Shown here: piece by piece, positions 50,325 through 60,012 of the stretch
Layout of the letters: each line of letters opens with the position of its first letter
Position numbering within the stretch: position 1 is the stretch's first letter
Source of the DNA: HGM04593 sp045647885
Lineage (GTDB): Bacteria; Bacteroidota; Bacteroidia; Bacteroidales; Bacteroidaceae
DNA length: 64,000 nucleotides
NCBI GenBank assembly: GCA_045647885.1
Contig: JAZRMX010000026.1
Location: 62,001 to 126,000 of the forward strand
Direction of reading: 5' to 3'
Notes under the pieces: generated by a model
Told to the model about the DNA's origin: nothing
What the model saw: only the letters and a program-made list of their open reading frames with translations
Databases searched by the model: none
Translations under genes and position numbers: made by a program

Positions 50325-52165
50325 TAAGCAAGATGAATAAAGTGACACTTCTTATATATTATAAGGAGTATGAGGCGTTTCTCGAAAGATTGCGCACAAT
50401 GGGCGTTGTTCACATCGAAGAACGCAAGAGTGGAGCAGTGGAAAACCCCGAAGTACAAGAACTCTTGGCTCTCTCGGGCAGATATACACGTGCAATAAAG
50501 CGTCTTGAAGTATTGGCAGGCAAGGATAAACTACCTGCAGTACAAGGTGTTGATGCCGATGTGCTTGTGGAAAATGCCGAGAACCTGTTTGCCGAGATTG
50601 AGCAGTTGAAAGTGGCTCGTCAGGTTGTGGAAAAAGATATTGCAACAATATCACCCTGGGGTAATTTCGATTTTTCACTCATCGACAAGCTCTCCGATGC
50701 CGGTTACAACGTTAATTTCTTTATAACCGCTACAAAGGATTTCAAAGAGGAGTGGTGCGAGAAGTACAACGCGATAGTAGTTTCTGCCCAATCGACAAAA
50801 CTCTATTTCGTGACCGTAACACCAAGTGCTGTATCTCTTGATATAGATGCTGAGGTTGCCAAAATGCCATCGGCATCGTTGTCGGCATTGGAGGCTGAGG
50901 ATTATTCTATTTCCGAGGAGATTGCTGCCAAAGAGCTTAAACTGCAGGAGTTTGCAGCAAAGAATCTTGCGACAATAGTTGCAGGACAGGCATTGCTGAA
51001 CAAGAAGATGGAATTCTCTGAAGTTGTGTTCAGTGGCGAGAAAGTGTCGGGTGACAAGCTTTTGCTTTTGCAAGGTTGGGTACCCGAGGCTGACAAGGCT
51101 GCGCTTGTGAATATGCTCGATAAAGATTCTGTATTCTACGAAATAAGCCGTCCTAAAAAAGGCGACAATGTTCCTGTCAAGTTCAAGAACAACGCCTTTA
51201 CACGTATGTACGAGGTGCTGACAAAGATGTATGGTATGCCCAGTGGTACAGATTTCGATCCCACTCCCATTGTGGCACCTTTCTTCTCGTTGTTCTTCGC
51301 CTTCTGTATGGGTGATGCCGGTTATGGTCTCATACTTATTCTGCTTGGCTTCCTGTTCAAGAAAAAACTTGGCAAGGATATGGCTGGTATGATGAATCTT
51401 GTTATCACGCTCGGTATCTTTACCACAGTTATAGGTGCAGTGCTTGGAACATTCTTCGGTATGAGCCTTATAGACTCCGATTTGCCGCAGAGAATAAAGG
51501 ATTTTATAATCTCGGGACAGATGGAATTGTTTGGTTCTACATACGACAAACAGATGATTCTTGCGCTCGGGATAGGTGTCGTGCATATCTCTGTTGCTAT
51601 GACAGTTAAGGCTATTAACAGCACTGTGTTCTACGGCTTTAAAGAGTCGTTGAGCGCGTGGGGCTGGTGGCTTGTTGTGGTAGGTGGCGTTATTGTGGGA
51701 GCATTGTCGTTCCTCAGTGCAATCCCTGCCGAGGTGTCAAAATGGGCATTGATAACTATTGGCGGCCTTGGTGCTGTGGGTATTTATCTGCTCAATAACT
51801 TCAAGAGAAATGTCTTCTTGAATATTGGTGCAGGTCTTTGGGATACCTATAATATGGCGTCGGGCCTCCTTGGCGATATCCTCTCATACATTCGTCTATT
51901 TGCTTTAGGCTTGGCGGGCGGTATGCTCGGCCAGACTTTCAACAGCCTTGCGCTTATGATGGTTGATGGTCAAGAGGGTATAGGTGCTGTGTTCGGTTGG
52001 GTAGGCTTTGGACTGATAATAGTTCTGGGTCATACTTTGAACATTGCAATGTCTTGCCTCAGTGCTTTTGTGCACCCGTTGCGTCTTACCTTTGTGGAGT
52101 ATTTCAAGAATGCGGGGTACGACGGAAAAGGTGTTGAATACAAACCGTTTAGTAATAATAAATAA
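50321..52165 (+). CDS. atpI: V/A-type ATPase subunit I
   Basis: 614 aa. N-terminal cytoplasmic stalk half (about 1-310) with coiled coils, then about seven membrane helices from ~315 on. Conserved FFSLFFAFCMGDAGYGLILILLG, SYIRLFALGLAGGML (the Arg half-channel region) and GHTLNIAMSCLSAFVHPLRLTFVEYFKNAG are present. Membrane stator for ion translocation. Overlaps subunit D by 4 nt. Confidence 0.94.
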   Translation: MISKMNKVTLLIYYKEYEAFLERLRTMGVVHIEERKSGAVENPEVQELLALSGRYTRAIKRLEVLAGKDKLPAVQGVDADVLVENAENLFAEIEQLKVARQVVEKDIATISPWGNFDFSLIDKLSDAGYNVNFFITATKDFKEEWCEKYNAIVVSAQSTKLYFVTVTPSAVSLDIDAEVAKMPSASLSALEAEDYSISEEIAAKELKLQEFAAKNLATIVAGQALLNKKMEFSEVVFSGEKVSGDKLLLLQGWVPEADKAALVNMLDKDSVFYEISRPKKGDNVPVKFKNNAFTRMYEVLTKMYGMPSGTDFDPTPIVAPFFSLFFAFCMGDAGYGLILILLGFLFKKKLGKDMAGMMNLVITLGIFTTVIGAVLGTFFGMSLIDSDLPQRIKDFIISGQMELFGSTYDKQMILALGIGVVHISVAMTVKAINSTVFYGFKESLSAWGWWLVVVGGVIVGALSFLSAIPAEVSKWALITIGGLGAVGIYLLNNFKRNVFLNIGAGLWDTYNMASGLLGDILSYIRLFALGLAGGMLGQTFNSLALMMVDGQEGIGAVFGWVGFGLIIVLGHTLNIAMSCLSAFVHPLRLTFVEYFKNAGYDGKGVEYKPFSNNK

Positions 52166-52191
52166 ATATAAATATTAAAATCTTAAACATT

Positions 52192-52611
52192 ATGAACGAA
52201 TTATTAGGTTATTTGGGAATGGGTCTTATGTTGGGACTCGCAGGTATTGGTAGTTGCTATGGTACATCTATCGCAGGTAATGCAGCCGAGGGTGCATTGA
52301 AGAAAGATCCTTCAAAATCGGCAGGTTATATGATTCTGTCTGCTCTGCCCGCTACACAGGGTCTTTATGGTTTCTTGGCTTTCTTGCTTCACTTTGGTAA
52401 GGTAAATGCCGAGACTGGTTTCTTGTGGTTCGGTGTAGGCCTTGGCGTAGGTCTTGTATGTCTTTTCTCTGCAATCCGTCAGGGCCAGGTTTGTGCCAAC
52501 GGTATCGTAGGTATCTCACAGGGACACGATGTTCAGACCAACACTATGATTTATGCTGCGTTCCCCGAGTTTTATGCAATTCTTGCACTAGTTGCAACAT
52601 TCTTGGTATAA
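52192..52611 (+). CDS. atpK: V/A-type ATPase subunit K (rotor-ring proteolipid)
   Basis: 139 aa, four membrane helices in two hairpins. Ion-site residues match those reported for the Na+ site of Enterococcus NtpK: Thr-Gln in PATQGLYGF, Gln in RQGQVCANGI and the carboxylate in FPEFYAIL. Na+ rather than H+ coupling is therefore likely by family analogy. Last gene of the operon, followed by a strong terminator. Confidence 0.92.
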   Translation: MNELLGYLGMGLMLGLAGIGSCYGTSIAGNAAEGALKKDPSKSAGYMILSALPATQGLYGFLAFLLHFGKVNAETGFLWFGVGLGVGLVCLFSAIRQGQVCANGIVGISQGHDVQTNTMIYAAFPEFYAILALVATFLV

Positions 52612-52630
52612 AAGATTACGCAGAATTATA

Positions 52631-52670
52631 AAAAGCAGCTGTTATGCACCGCATAACAGCTGCTTTTGTA
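52631..52670 (+). terminator. rho-independent terminator of the ATPase operon
   Basis: AAAAGCAGCTGTTATGC / GCATAACAGCTGCTTTT, a perfect 17-bp stem with loop ACC, 20 nt after the atpK stop. Confidence 0.92.
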
Positions 52671-52711
52671 TTATTTATTATTGTTTTAGTTGAGTATAAG
52701 TGCTTAATTAT

Positions 52712-52741
52712 TTTGTTATTCAAATAAAAATATTACTTTTG
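52712..52741 (+). promoter_or_regulatory. promoter of the glycogen synthase gene
   Basis: TTTG at 52712-52715 and TACTTTTG (TAnnTTTG) at 52734-52741, 18-nt spacer. The ~105-nt leader that follows has two potential hairpins (GAGAAAG/CTTTCTC and AAGGTAT/ATACCTT). Confidence 0.55.
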
Positions 52742-52846
52742 CACGAAAATAGAGAGAAAGGTCCTCTTTCTCCCTATTTCTTATTTTATTATAATAAGGT
52801 ATTTCAGTTGTGATATACCTTTGTTTTTTTGATTTTTATTTTTGAT

Positions 52847-54511
52847 ATGAAAAAAGAACTTATGCTTCCCGAGTATCTTTTCGAGATAAGTTGGGAGGTC
52901 TGCAATAAAGTCGGCGGTATTTACACCGTTGTATCTACAAAAGCACGTACTCTCTCAATGGTAGAAGGGCTGAATGCAATTTATATAGGTCCCGACTTGT
53001 GGAAAGAGAAAGAGAACCCATTGTTCACTGAGGATAAACGTCTGTGGAGTGCTTGGCGCAAATCTTTGGCCGATGAGAAACTTACTGTGAGATGTGGTTA
53101 TTGGGAAATCCCCGGCCGTCCTAAAGTGATTTTGGTCGATTATACCGGCTATATGGAAGACAAGGATGCCATTTATGGTGAGTTGTGGAACGATTATGGC
53201 GTGGATTCTTTGCACGGCTATGGCGATTACGACGATTCTATGATTTTCGGTTACGCGGTAGGACGCGTAATAGAGAGCTTCTATAGAAAGAATGTAAAGA
53301 AAGGCAACGTTGTTGTTCAGGCACACGAGTGGCAGAGTGGTGGCGCCGCACTTTATGTGAAGAAACATCTTCCCGAGGCGGGCACCATCTTTACAACCCA
53401 CGCAACAAGCATCGGCCGTTCAATCGCATCTAATGGAAAACCTCTTTACGACTATTTCGAGAGTTATAACGGCGACCAGATGGCCGAAGAACTCAACGTA
53501 CAGTCAAAGCACTCTGTGGAGCGTGTGAGCGCAGCAAATGTAGACTGTTTCACCACCGTGAGCGAAATTACAGCCCGTGAGTGCAAGCAACTTATAGAGC
53601 GTCCCATCGATGTAATCCTGGAGAATGGCTTTGAGAAGGATTTCGTGCCCACAGGCAAAAACTTTACAGCAAAACGCGAGGCTGCACGTGCAGCACGCCT
53701 GCGTGTAGCATCGGCTCTTACAGGCGACAAAATATCAGACGATGCTCTTATAATCGGCATCGGTGGTCGTATGGAGATGCGTAACAAGGGTATAGATATG
53801 TTCATTGAGGCAATGTCGCGCCTTAACGCCAGCGAAGAGCTCGATCGCGACGTAGTAGCCTTCATCGATGTACCCGCATGGTCGGGCGAAGCACGCGAAG
53901 ACTTGTACCACCGCCTTAAATCGGGCGATACAGAGTGGCATTCACCTCTGCCTAACCCTTACCTCACACACAACCTCAACAACTTCTACGAGGATGCCAT
54001 TGCCTGCAGCATACGCAACTATTTCCTCGATAACCGCAGCGGAAAGAACCGCGTAAAGGTTATATACGTTCCCTGCTACCTTAAAGGCAACGACGGAATA
54101 TTCGATATGGATTATTACGACGTGCTCATTGGTAACGACCTCAACGTATATCCTTCATATTACGAGCCCTGGGGCTATACACCGCTCGAGAGCGCAGCTT
54201 TCAATATCCCCACCATTACAACCGACCTTGCAGGATTCGGTCTTTGGGTGAATTCAGTGCTTGGTCGCGACGGTAAACTTGCCGACGGAGTGGAGGTTAT
54301 CACCAGAAACGACAGCAACTATTTCGATGCAGCCGAGGAAATTACAAAAACAATTCGTATCTTTGCAAAACTTTCTGAAAAGGAGGTTGCCGACTCTCGC
54401 AAGAAGGCTGCAAAAATGGCAGAAAAGGCTCTGTGGAAGCACTTTATAAAGAACTATATGACTGCTTACGATTTTGCAATGCAGGCAGCCGCTAAAAGAA
54501 TAAACAAGTAA
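52847..54511 (+). CDS. glycogen synthase, GT3 (eukaryote-like) type
   Basis: 554 aa from ATG 52847. N-terminal PEYLFEISWEVCNKVGGIYTVVSTKA (sugar-nucleotide site with the GGIY turn), HEWQSGGAALYVKK, FTTHATSIGRSIA and the C-terminal YEPWGYTPLESAAFNIPTI with the paired acidic residues of GT3. It extends alpha-1,4-glucan from a nucleotide glucose, in animals and fungi UDP-glucose. The bacterial ADP-glucose GT5 enzyme is absent here. glgP follows after 21 nt. Confidence 0.92.
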   Translation: MKKELMLPEYLFEISWEVCNKVGGIYTVVSTKARTLSMVEGLNAIYIGPDLWKEKENPLFTEDKRLWSAWRKSLADEKLTVRCGYWEIPGRPKVILVDYTGYMEDKDAIYGELWNDYGVDSLHGYGDYDDSMIFGYAVGRVIESFYRKNVKKGNVVVQAHEWQSGGAALYVKKHLPEAGTIFTTHATSIGRSIASNGKPLYDYFESYNGDQMAEELNVQSKHSVERVSAANVDCFTTVSEITARECKQLIERPIDVILENGFEKDFVPTGKNFTAKREAARAARLRVASALTGDKISDDALIIGIGGRMEMRNKGIDMFIEAMSRLNASEELDRDVVAFIDVPAWSGEAREDLYHRLKSGDTEWHSPLPNPYLTHNLNNFYEDAIACSIRNYFLDNRSGKNRVKVIYVPCYLKGNDGIFDMDYYDVLIGNDLNVYPSYYEPWGYTPLESAAFNIPTITTDLAGFGLWVNSVLGRDGKLADGVEVITRNDSNYFDAAEEITKTIRIFAKLSEKEVADSRKKAAKMAEKALWKHFIKNYMTAYDFAMQAAAKRINK

Positions 54512-54532
54512 TAAACATTTAATTAAATAAAT

Positions 54533-57097
54533 ATGATAGCTATTAGTAACACAAACCAACCCGGTTGGAAAACTGTTAATGTAAAGTCTTATATCCCCGA
54601 GACTTTGAAACCCCTCGAGGAGATTGCCCGCAACTTGTGGTGGGTATGGAACGAGGAGGCGCGTGAGCTCTTTACTATGCTCGATGCAAAACTTTATGAT
54701 GAGTGCGCAGGTAACCCCGTACTTCTTCTTGAGAAATTGGGCGTTGAGAAACTCGATGAACTTTCAAAAGACAAGGCAATCCTTGACAAGTTGGCAAAAG
54801 TATATGCCAATTTCCGTAAATATATGGATGTTAAGCCCGACGCAAACCGTCCCTCAGTAGCATACTTCTGTATGGAGTACGGTTTGACAAGCGTTCTTAA
54901 GATCTACTCTGGTGGTCTTGGTATCTTGGCCGGTGACTACTTGAAAGAGGCTTCAGACTCTAACGTAGATATGTGCGCAGTAGGTTTCCTCTATCGTTAT
55001 GGCTACTTCACACAGTCTTTGTCAATGGACGGTGCACAGATTGCCAACTACGAGGCACAGAACTTCAACCAGCTTCCCCTTGAGCGCGTTTACGAGGCCG
55101 ACGGCGTAACTCCTATGGTTATCGACGTTCCTTACATCGACTACTACGTAAAAGCAAACGTATGGAAAGTAAACGTAGGTCGCGTAGCTCTCTACCTCTT
55201 GGATACAGACTTCGAGGCTAATAGCGAGTACGACCGTCCTATCACACACAAACTTTATGGTGGTGACTGGGAAAACCGCTTGAAACAGGAGATTCTTCTC
55301 GGTATCGGTGGTATGATTGCTCTCGAGAAACTTGGTATCAAGAAAGATATCTATCACTGCAACGAGGGTCACGCAGCACTCTGCAACCTCTACCGTTTGT
55401 CACAGTACATAAAGAGCGGTTACACATACGAGGAGGCATTGGAGATTGTTCGCGCAAGCAGCCTATACACCGTTCACACACCCGTACCCGCAGGTCACGA
55501 CTACTTCGACGAGGGTCTCTTCGGCAAATATATGCGTGGTTACGCAAGCCAGCTCAACATCACTTGGGACGACTTGATGAACCTCGGTCGCGAGAACGCA
55601 GGTGACAAGAACGAGCGTTTCTGTATGTCAATCTTCGCTTGCAACACTTGCCAGGAAATCAACGGTGTAAGCCGTCTCCACGGTGCCGTTTCAAAATCAA
55701 TGTTCTCTGGTATCTGGAAGGGCTATTATCCCTCAGAGAACCACGTAGGTTATGTAACCAATGGTGTTCACTATCCTACATGGGTAGCTCCCGAGTGGGA
55801 CGAGCTCTACAAGAAGAACTTCGATCCTTCATTCATCGGTGACCAGTCTAACGAGTCAATCTGGCACGCAATCGACAAGGTTTCTAACGATGTTATATGG
55901 AAGACACGCGTAACACGCAAGAAGAAACTTATCGACTACATCCGTCAGGCATTCAAAGAGGATTGGTTGAAGAACCAGGGCGACCCCATGCGTATCGTTG
56001 ATGTTGTAAACAAAATCAACCCCGACGCTCTCGTTATCGGTTTTGCTCGTCGTTTCGCTACTTACAAGCGTGCACACCTTCTCTTTACCGACCTCGACCG
56101 TTTGGCTAAATTGCTCAACAACCCCGAGCGTCCCATCCAGTTCCTCTTCGCAGGTAAGGCTCACCCCCACGATGGTGCAGGTCAGGGCTTGATCAAGCGT
56201 ATCATCGAAGTTTCTCGTCGTCCCGAGTTTATCGGTAAGATCATCTTCCTCGAGAACTACGATATGGATTTGGCTAAGTTGCTCGTTTCAGGTGTTGATA
56301 TCTGGATGAACACTCCCACACGTCCTCTCGAGGCATCAGGTACATCAGGTGAGAAAGCACTTATGAACGGTGTTCTCAACTTCTCAGTACTCGATGGTTG
56401 GTGGTGCGAGGGTTACAAACCCGGTGCAGGTTGGGCTTTGAAAGAGGAGCGTACATACCAGAACCAGGAGTTCCAGGATCAGCTCGATGCTGCAACAATC
56501 TACTCTTTGCTCGAGAACGAGATTCTCCCCATGTACTACAACCGTGGCGAGAAAGCATACTCAGACGAGTGGGTAGAGTGCATCAAGCGTTCAATCTCAC
56601 AGATTGCACCTCACTTTACAATGAAACGTCAGCTCGACGATTACTATAGCAAGTTCTACTGCAAGCAGGCAGAGCGTTATCACCGCCTCATCGCCAACGA
56701 TTCTAAGATCGCTCGCGAGCTCGCAGCTTGGAAGGAGTCAGTTGCTGCTAAATGGCACGCAATCGAGGTTCTCTCTATTGAGAGCGAGAACGACTTCGCA
56801 ACAGGCAATATGTCAGCCGGTGCTAACTACAATGTTACCATCAAGGTTGATGAGAAAGGTCTTGACAATGCAGTAGGTATCGAGCTCGTAGTGCTTGCTC
56901 CCGATGCAAACGGCCGCGACTCTGTATTTGCAGTATATCCCTTGGAGGTAACAAAGCGCGAGGGTAACATCTTTACCTTCCACGCTGAGATTGCTCCCGG
57001 CAACGCCGGTGCATTCAAATTGGCTTACCGTATGTATCCCAAACACGAGGAGCTTGCTCATCGTCAGTCATTTGCATACGTTAAATGGTTTGCTTAA
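54533..57097 (+). CDS. glgP: alpha-glucan (glycogen/maltodextrin) phosphorylase, GT35
   Basis: 854 aa. It releases glucose-1-phosphate from alpha-1,4-glucan using PLP. N-terminal DUF3417-like region (LEEIARNLWWVWNEEARELF), VAYFCMEYGLTSVLKIYSGGLGILAGDYLKEASD, and the PLP-Lys region EASGTSGEKALMNGVLNFSVLDGWWCEGY. This is the short-type phosphorylase, distinct from the E. coli GlgP sequence around the PLP site. It is cotranscribed with the synthase. The C-terminal ~110 residues form an extra beta domain. Confidence 0.93.
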   Translation: MIAISNTNQPGWKTVNVKSYIPETLKPLEEIARNLWWVWNEEARELFTMLDAKLYDECAGNPVLLLEKLGVEKLDELSKDKAILDKLAKVYANFRKYMDVKPDANRPSVAYFCMEYGLTSVLKIYSGGLGILAGDYLKEASDSNVDMCAVGFLYRYGYFTQSLSMDGAQIANYEAQNFNQLPLERVYEADGVTPMVIDVPYIDYYVKANVWKVNVGRVALYLLDTDFEANSEYDRPITHKLYGGDWENRLKQEILLGIGGMIALEKLGIKKDIYHCNEGHAALCNLYRLSQYIKSGYTYEEALEIVRASSLYTVHTPVPAGHDYFDEGLFGKYMRGYASQLNITWDDLMNLGRENAGDKNERFCMSIFACNTCQEINGVSRLHGAVSKSMFSGIWKGYYPSENHVGYVTNGVHYPTWVAPEWDELYKKNFDPSFIGDQSNESIWHAIDKVSNDVIWKTRVTRKKKLIDYIRQAFKEDWLKNQGDPMRIVDVVNKINPDALVIGFARRFATYKRAHLLFTDLDRLAKLLNNPERPIQFLFAGKAHPHDGAGQGLIKRIIEVSRRPEFIGKIIFLENYDMDLAKLLVSGVDIWMNTPTRPLEASGTSGEKALMNGVLNFSVLDGWWCEGYKPGAGWALKEERTYQNQEFQDQLDAATIYSLLENEILPMYYNRGEKAYSDEWVECIKRSISQIAPHFTMKRQLDDYYSKFYCKQAERYHRLIANDSKIARELAAWKESVAAKWHAIEVLSIESENDFATGNMSAGANYNVTIKVDEKGLDNAVGIELVVLAPDANGRDSVFAVYPLEVTKREGNIFTFHAEIAPGNAGAFKLAYRMYPKHEELAHRQSFAYVKWFA

Positions 57098-57126
57098 TGT
57101 ATTGAAAGATATATTTCCCACGAAGA

Positions 57127-57207
57127 GATTGACTAAAAAGGCTCTTTTTAGTCAATCCCAAACAAATAAGATGACTCAAAAAATTTTTGAGTCATCTTAT
57201 TTGTTTT
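57127..57207 (+). repeat. two-hairpin element, copy 2 (also the glgP terminator)
   Basis: GACTAAAAAGGCTCTTTTTAGTC forms hairpin 1; ACAAATAAGATGACTCAAAA with its complement forms hairpin 2, ending in TTTT. The same two-hairpin plan and much of the sequence occur at 32414-32495 inside the virus-like cassette. Confidence 0.75.
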
Positions 57208-57272
57208 ATATAAAAAAACAAAACATAAATGTTTTTTAGCAATTCAAATCGCGTGGCAGAAATAAATTCTTT

Positions 57273-57280
57273 TATCTTTG
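57273..57280 (+). promoter_or_regulatory. -7 box for the hemolysin III-like gene
   Basis: TATCTTTG, a perfect TAnnTTTG, 87 nt before the ATG; no clear -33 TTTG at the usual distance. Confidence 0.4.
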
Positions 57281-57367
57281 CACAAAGACGTTGTGTTTGT
57301 GCAAAAATCCCTGTGAAATTTTAGTACGCAACGTAAAGAGGTACGTGATTTTCAAAAACATATTAAT

Positions 57368-58024
57368 ATGGAAAACGACAAAGACAAGAGATACACAAAG
57401 GAAGAAGAGAGAATAAATGCAATCTCTCACGCCTTTGGAATATTAGGTGGAATAATCGCCGGTGCAATTTTTATATGCCGAGGCTGTGAGCAAGGGCTCG
57501 ATACCTGGTCAATGGTCAGTTTGTGGCTCTACATCTTTGGAATGTTAAGCTCATATATATTCTCAACATCCTATCACGCCTGTTCTCCCACCTCGCCTTG
57601 GAAGCGTCGCCTGCGCAAGCTCGACCACTCGGCAATCTATTGGCACATAGCCGGTAGCTACTCACCCATAATGCTCATCGGTCTGCGCGATGTCGCTTAT
57701 TGGGGGTGGGGAATATTCGCCTTCTGTTGGTTGTGTGCCATAGCCGGTACAATAGTAAGTTTCTGCGGTCTCAAGAAACATAATAAGATTGAAACCATCT
57801 GCTTCGTACTTATGGGTATGACAATAGTGGTGGCTATGAAACAGTTTTGGGATGCAGTCTCACCAGGAGTCTTCTTTTGGGTAGTTGGCGAGGGTGTTGC
57901 CTATATAACCGGCGCAATCTTTTACAGCTATCACAAAGTAAAGTATGTACACGCGGTGTTCCACTTCTTTGTTCTGCTTGGAACACTATGTCATATGATG
58001 GCAGTGTGGGGGCTTATACAATAA
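57368..58024 (+). CDS. hemolysin III / PAQR family membrane protein
   Basis: 218 aa, seven predicted membrane helices. The PAQR metal site is visible: SYIFSTSYHACSP (His in helix 2 region), LRKLDHSAIYWHIAGSYSP (Asp-His) and a C-terminal HAVFHFFVLLGTLCHMMAVW with two His. Family members include the Bacillus hemolysin III and YqfA; they may be zinc-dependent amidohydrolase-like enzymes. No haemolytic role is implied. Confidence 0.9.
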   Translation: MENDKDKRYTKEEERINAISHAFGILGGIIAGAIFICRGCEQGLDTWSMVSLWLYIFGMLSSYIFSTSYHACSPTSPWKRRLRKLDHSAIYWHIAGSYSPIMLIGLRDVAYWGWGIFAFCWLCAIAGTIVSFCGLKKHNKIETICFVLMGMTIVVAMKQFWDAVSPGVFFWVVGEGVAYITGAIFYSYHKVKYVHAVFHFFVLLGTLCHMMAVWGLIQ

Positions 58025-58030
58025 AAGCTA

Positions 58031-58062
58031 AAAGGTTATGTTTCTGGCATAACCTTTTTTTA
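58031..58062 (+). terminator. rho-independent terminator
   Basis: AAAGGTTATG / CATAACCTTT with a 7-nt loop and a T7 tail, just after the hemolysin III-like gene. Confidence 0.88.
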
Positions 58063-58180
58063 TCTCAATATCTCCCTAACATCTCTTTTCCAGCGAATAA
58101 TATTGTATTTAATGGGCATAATCCCGTTTTTTTTCATTAATTTCGCAAGTTAAATGTTTAATCAGTAAAAACAATATAAA

Positions 58181-59938
58181 ATGTTTCGTACAAAAACCTG
58201 CGGCGAACTTCGTTTGGCCGATGTAAATAAGAGTGTTACTTTGAGTGGTTGGGTACAGCGTGCGCGCAAGATGGGTGGTATGACCTTTGTCGATTTGCGC
58301 GACCGCTACGGTATTACACAGCTTGTCTTCAGCGAAGATGCTAACGCAGAACTTTGCGAAAAGGCATCGCACCTAGGTCGTGAATATGTTATTCAGGCAA
58401 CAGGTGTTGTTAGCGAGCGTCAGAGCAAGAATGCCAATATTCCCACTGGTGACATTGAAATAATAGTAAGTGAGCTTAATATTTTGAACGAGGCGGCAAC
58501 ACCTCCCTTCACCATAGAGAACAATACCGACGGTGGCGACGATATCCGTATGAAGTATCGTTACCTCGACCTTCGTCGCGAGGCTGTGCGCAGCAATCTT
58601 GAATTGCGTCATAAGATGACTATGGAGGTGCGTCGTTATCTCGATTCAATGAATTTTATCGAGGTTGAAACACCTATGCTCATTGCATCAACACCCGAAG
58701 GTGCGCGCGACTTTGTTGTACCTTCTCGTATGAACCCAGGTCAGTTCTATGCACTTCCCCAGAGCCCCCAGCTCTTCAAGCAGCTGCTTATGGTATCGGG
58801 TTTCGACCGTTATTTCCAGATAGTAAAATGTTTCCGCGACGAGGACTTGCGTGCCGACCGTCAGCCCGAGTTTACACAGATTGACTGTGAAATGAGCTTT
58901 GTGGAGCAGGAGGATGTTATCTCTCTCTTCGAGGGTATGGCAAAGCACCTCTTCAAAACCATTCGTGGTGTTGAGCTCACCGAGGCATTCCCCCGTATCA
59001 CCTGGCACGACGCTATGAAATACTATGGTAGCGACAAGCCCGACACACGTTTCGAGATGAAATTCGTGGAGCTTATGGATATTATGAAGGGCCACGGCTT
59101 TGGCGTGTTCGATGCAGCCGAGTACATTGGTGGTATCTGCGCGAAGGGTGCCGCTACATACACCCGCAAGCAGCTCGACGCGCTCACCGACTTCGTTCGC
59201 CGCCCCCAGATTGGTGCAAAGGGTATGGTTTACGCTCGTGTAGAGGCCGATGGCACAGTAAAATCGAGCGTCGATAAATTCTACTCACAAGAGGTTCTCC
59301 AGCAGATGAAGGCAGCCTTTGCAGCAGAGCCCGGCGACCTCATCCTTATCTTGAGTGGCGACGATACAATGAAGACACGTAAGCAGCTTTGCGAGCTTCG
59401 TCTCGAGGTGGCACAGCAGCTTGGCTTGCGCGACAAGAACAAGTTCTCTTGCCTCTGGGTAGTAGATTTCCCCTTGTTCGAGTACAGCGAGGAGGAGGGT
59501 CGTTATATGGCAATGCACCATCCTTTCACATCGCCCAAACCCGAGGATATTCCTTTGCTCGACACCGATATGGGTGCTGTTCGTGCCAACGCTTACGATA
59601 TGGTTATCAATGGCGTTGAGGTAGGTGGTGGTTCTATCCGTATATACGACAGCGAGCTACAGAACAAGATGTTTGCTCTCTTGGGCTTCACACCCGAGCG
59701 TGCGCAGCAGCAGTTCGGCTGGTTGCTCGATGCCTTCAAGTATGGCGCACCTCCTCACGGTGGTCTTGCTTATGGTCTCGACCGTTGGGTAAGCCTCTTT
59801 GCCGGTCTCGATTCAATACGCGATTGCATAGCCTTCCCCAAGAACAATTCAGGTCGCGATACAATGATTGACGCACCTTCGGTGCTCGACCCCGCACAGC
59901 TCGACGAATTGAACATTCTTGTAGATATAAAGAAGTAA
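58181..59938 (+). CDS. aspS: aspartyl-tRNA synthetase
   Basis: 585 aa, the bacterial long form with an N-terminal OB-fold anticodon domain (VTLSGWVQRARKMGGMTFVDLRDRYG), a class II catalytic core (RYLDLRR, RVHT-type SPQLFKQLLMVSGFDRYFQIVKCFRDEDLRADRQPEFTQ, GLDR near the C-terminus) and the GAD insertion in between. Charges tRNA-Asp. It has its own terminator at 59956. Confidence 0.96.
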   Translation: MFRTKTCGELRLADVNKSVTLSGWVQRARKMGGMTFVDLRDRYGITQLVFSEDANAELCEKASHLGREYVIQATGVVSERQSKNANIPTGDIEIIVSELNILNEAATPPFTIENNTDGGDDIRMKYRYLDLRREAVRSNLELRHKMTMEVRRYLDSMNFIEVETPMLIASTPEGARDFVVPSRMNPGQFYALPQSPQLFKQLLMVSGFDRYFQIVKCFRDEDLRADRQPEFTQIDCEMSFVEQEDVISLFEGMAKHLFKTIRGVELTEAFPRITWHDAMKYYGSDKPDTRFEMKFVELMDIMKGHGFGVFDAAEYIGGICAKGAATYTRKQLDALTDFVRRPQIGAKGMVYARVEADGTVKSSVDKFYSQEVLQQMKAAFAAEPGDLILILSGDDTMKTRKQLCELRLEVAQQLGLRDKNKFSCLWVVDFPLFEYSEEEGRYMAMHHPFTSPKPEDIPLLDTDMGAVRANAYDMVINGVEVGGGSIRIYDSELQNKMFALLGFTPERAQQQFGWLLDAFKYGAPPHGGLAYGLDRWVSLFAGLDSIRDCIAFPKNNSGRDTMIDAPSVLDPAQLDELNILVDIKK

Positions 59939-59955
59939 TACTTCCTTTACATACC

Positions 59956-59996
59956 ACAAAAAAAGAGATGCATAAAATTATGCATCTCTTTTTTGT
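59956..59996. terminator. bidirectional terminator between aspS and the DPP-IV-like gene
   Basis: AAAAAAGAGATGCATA / TATGCATCTCTTTTTT, about 17-18 bp with a 4-nt loop, between convergent genes. Confidence 0.9.
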
Positions 59997-60012
59997 ATTA
60001 TTGATTAGTGAT

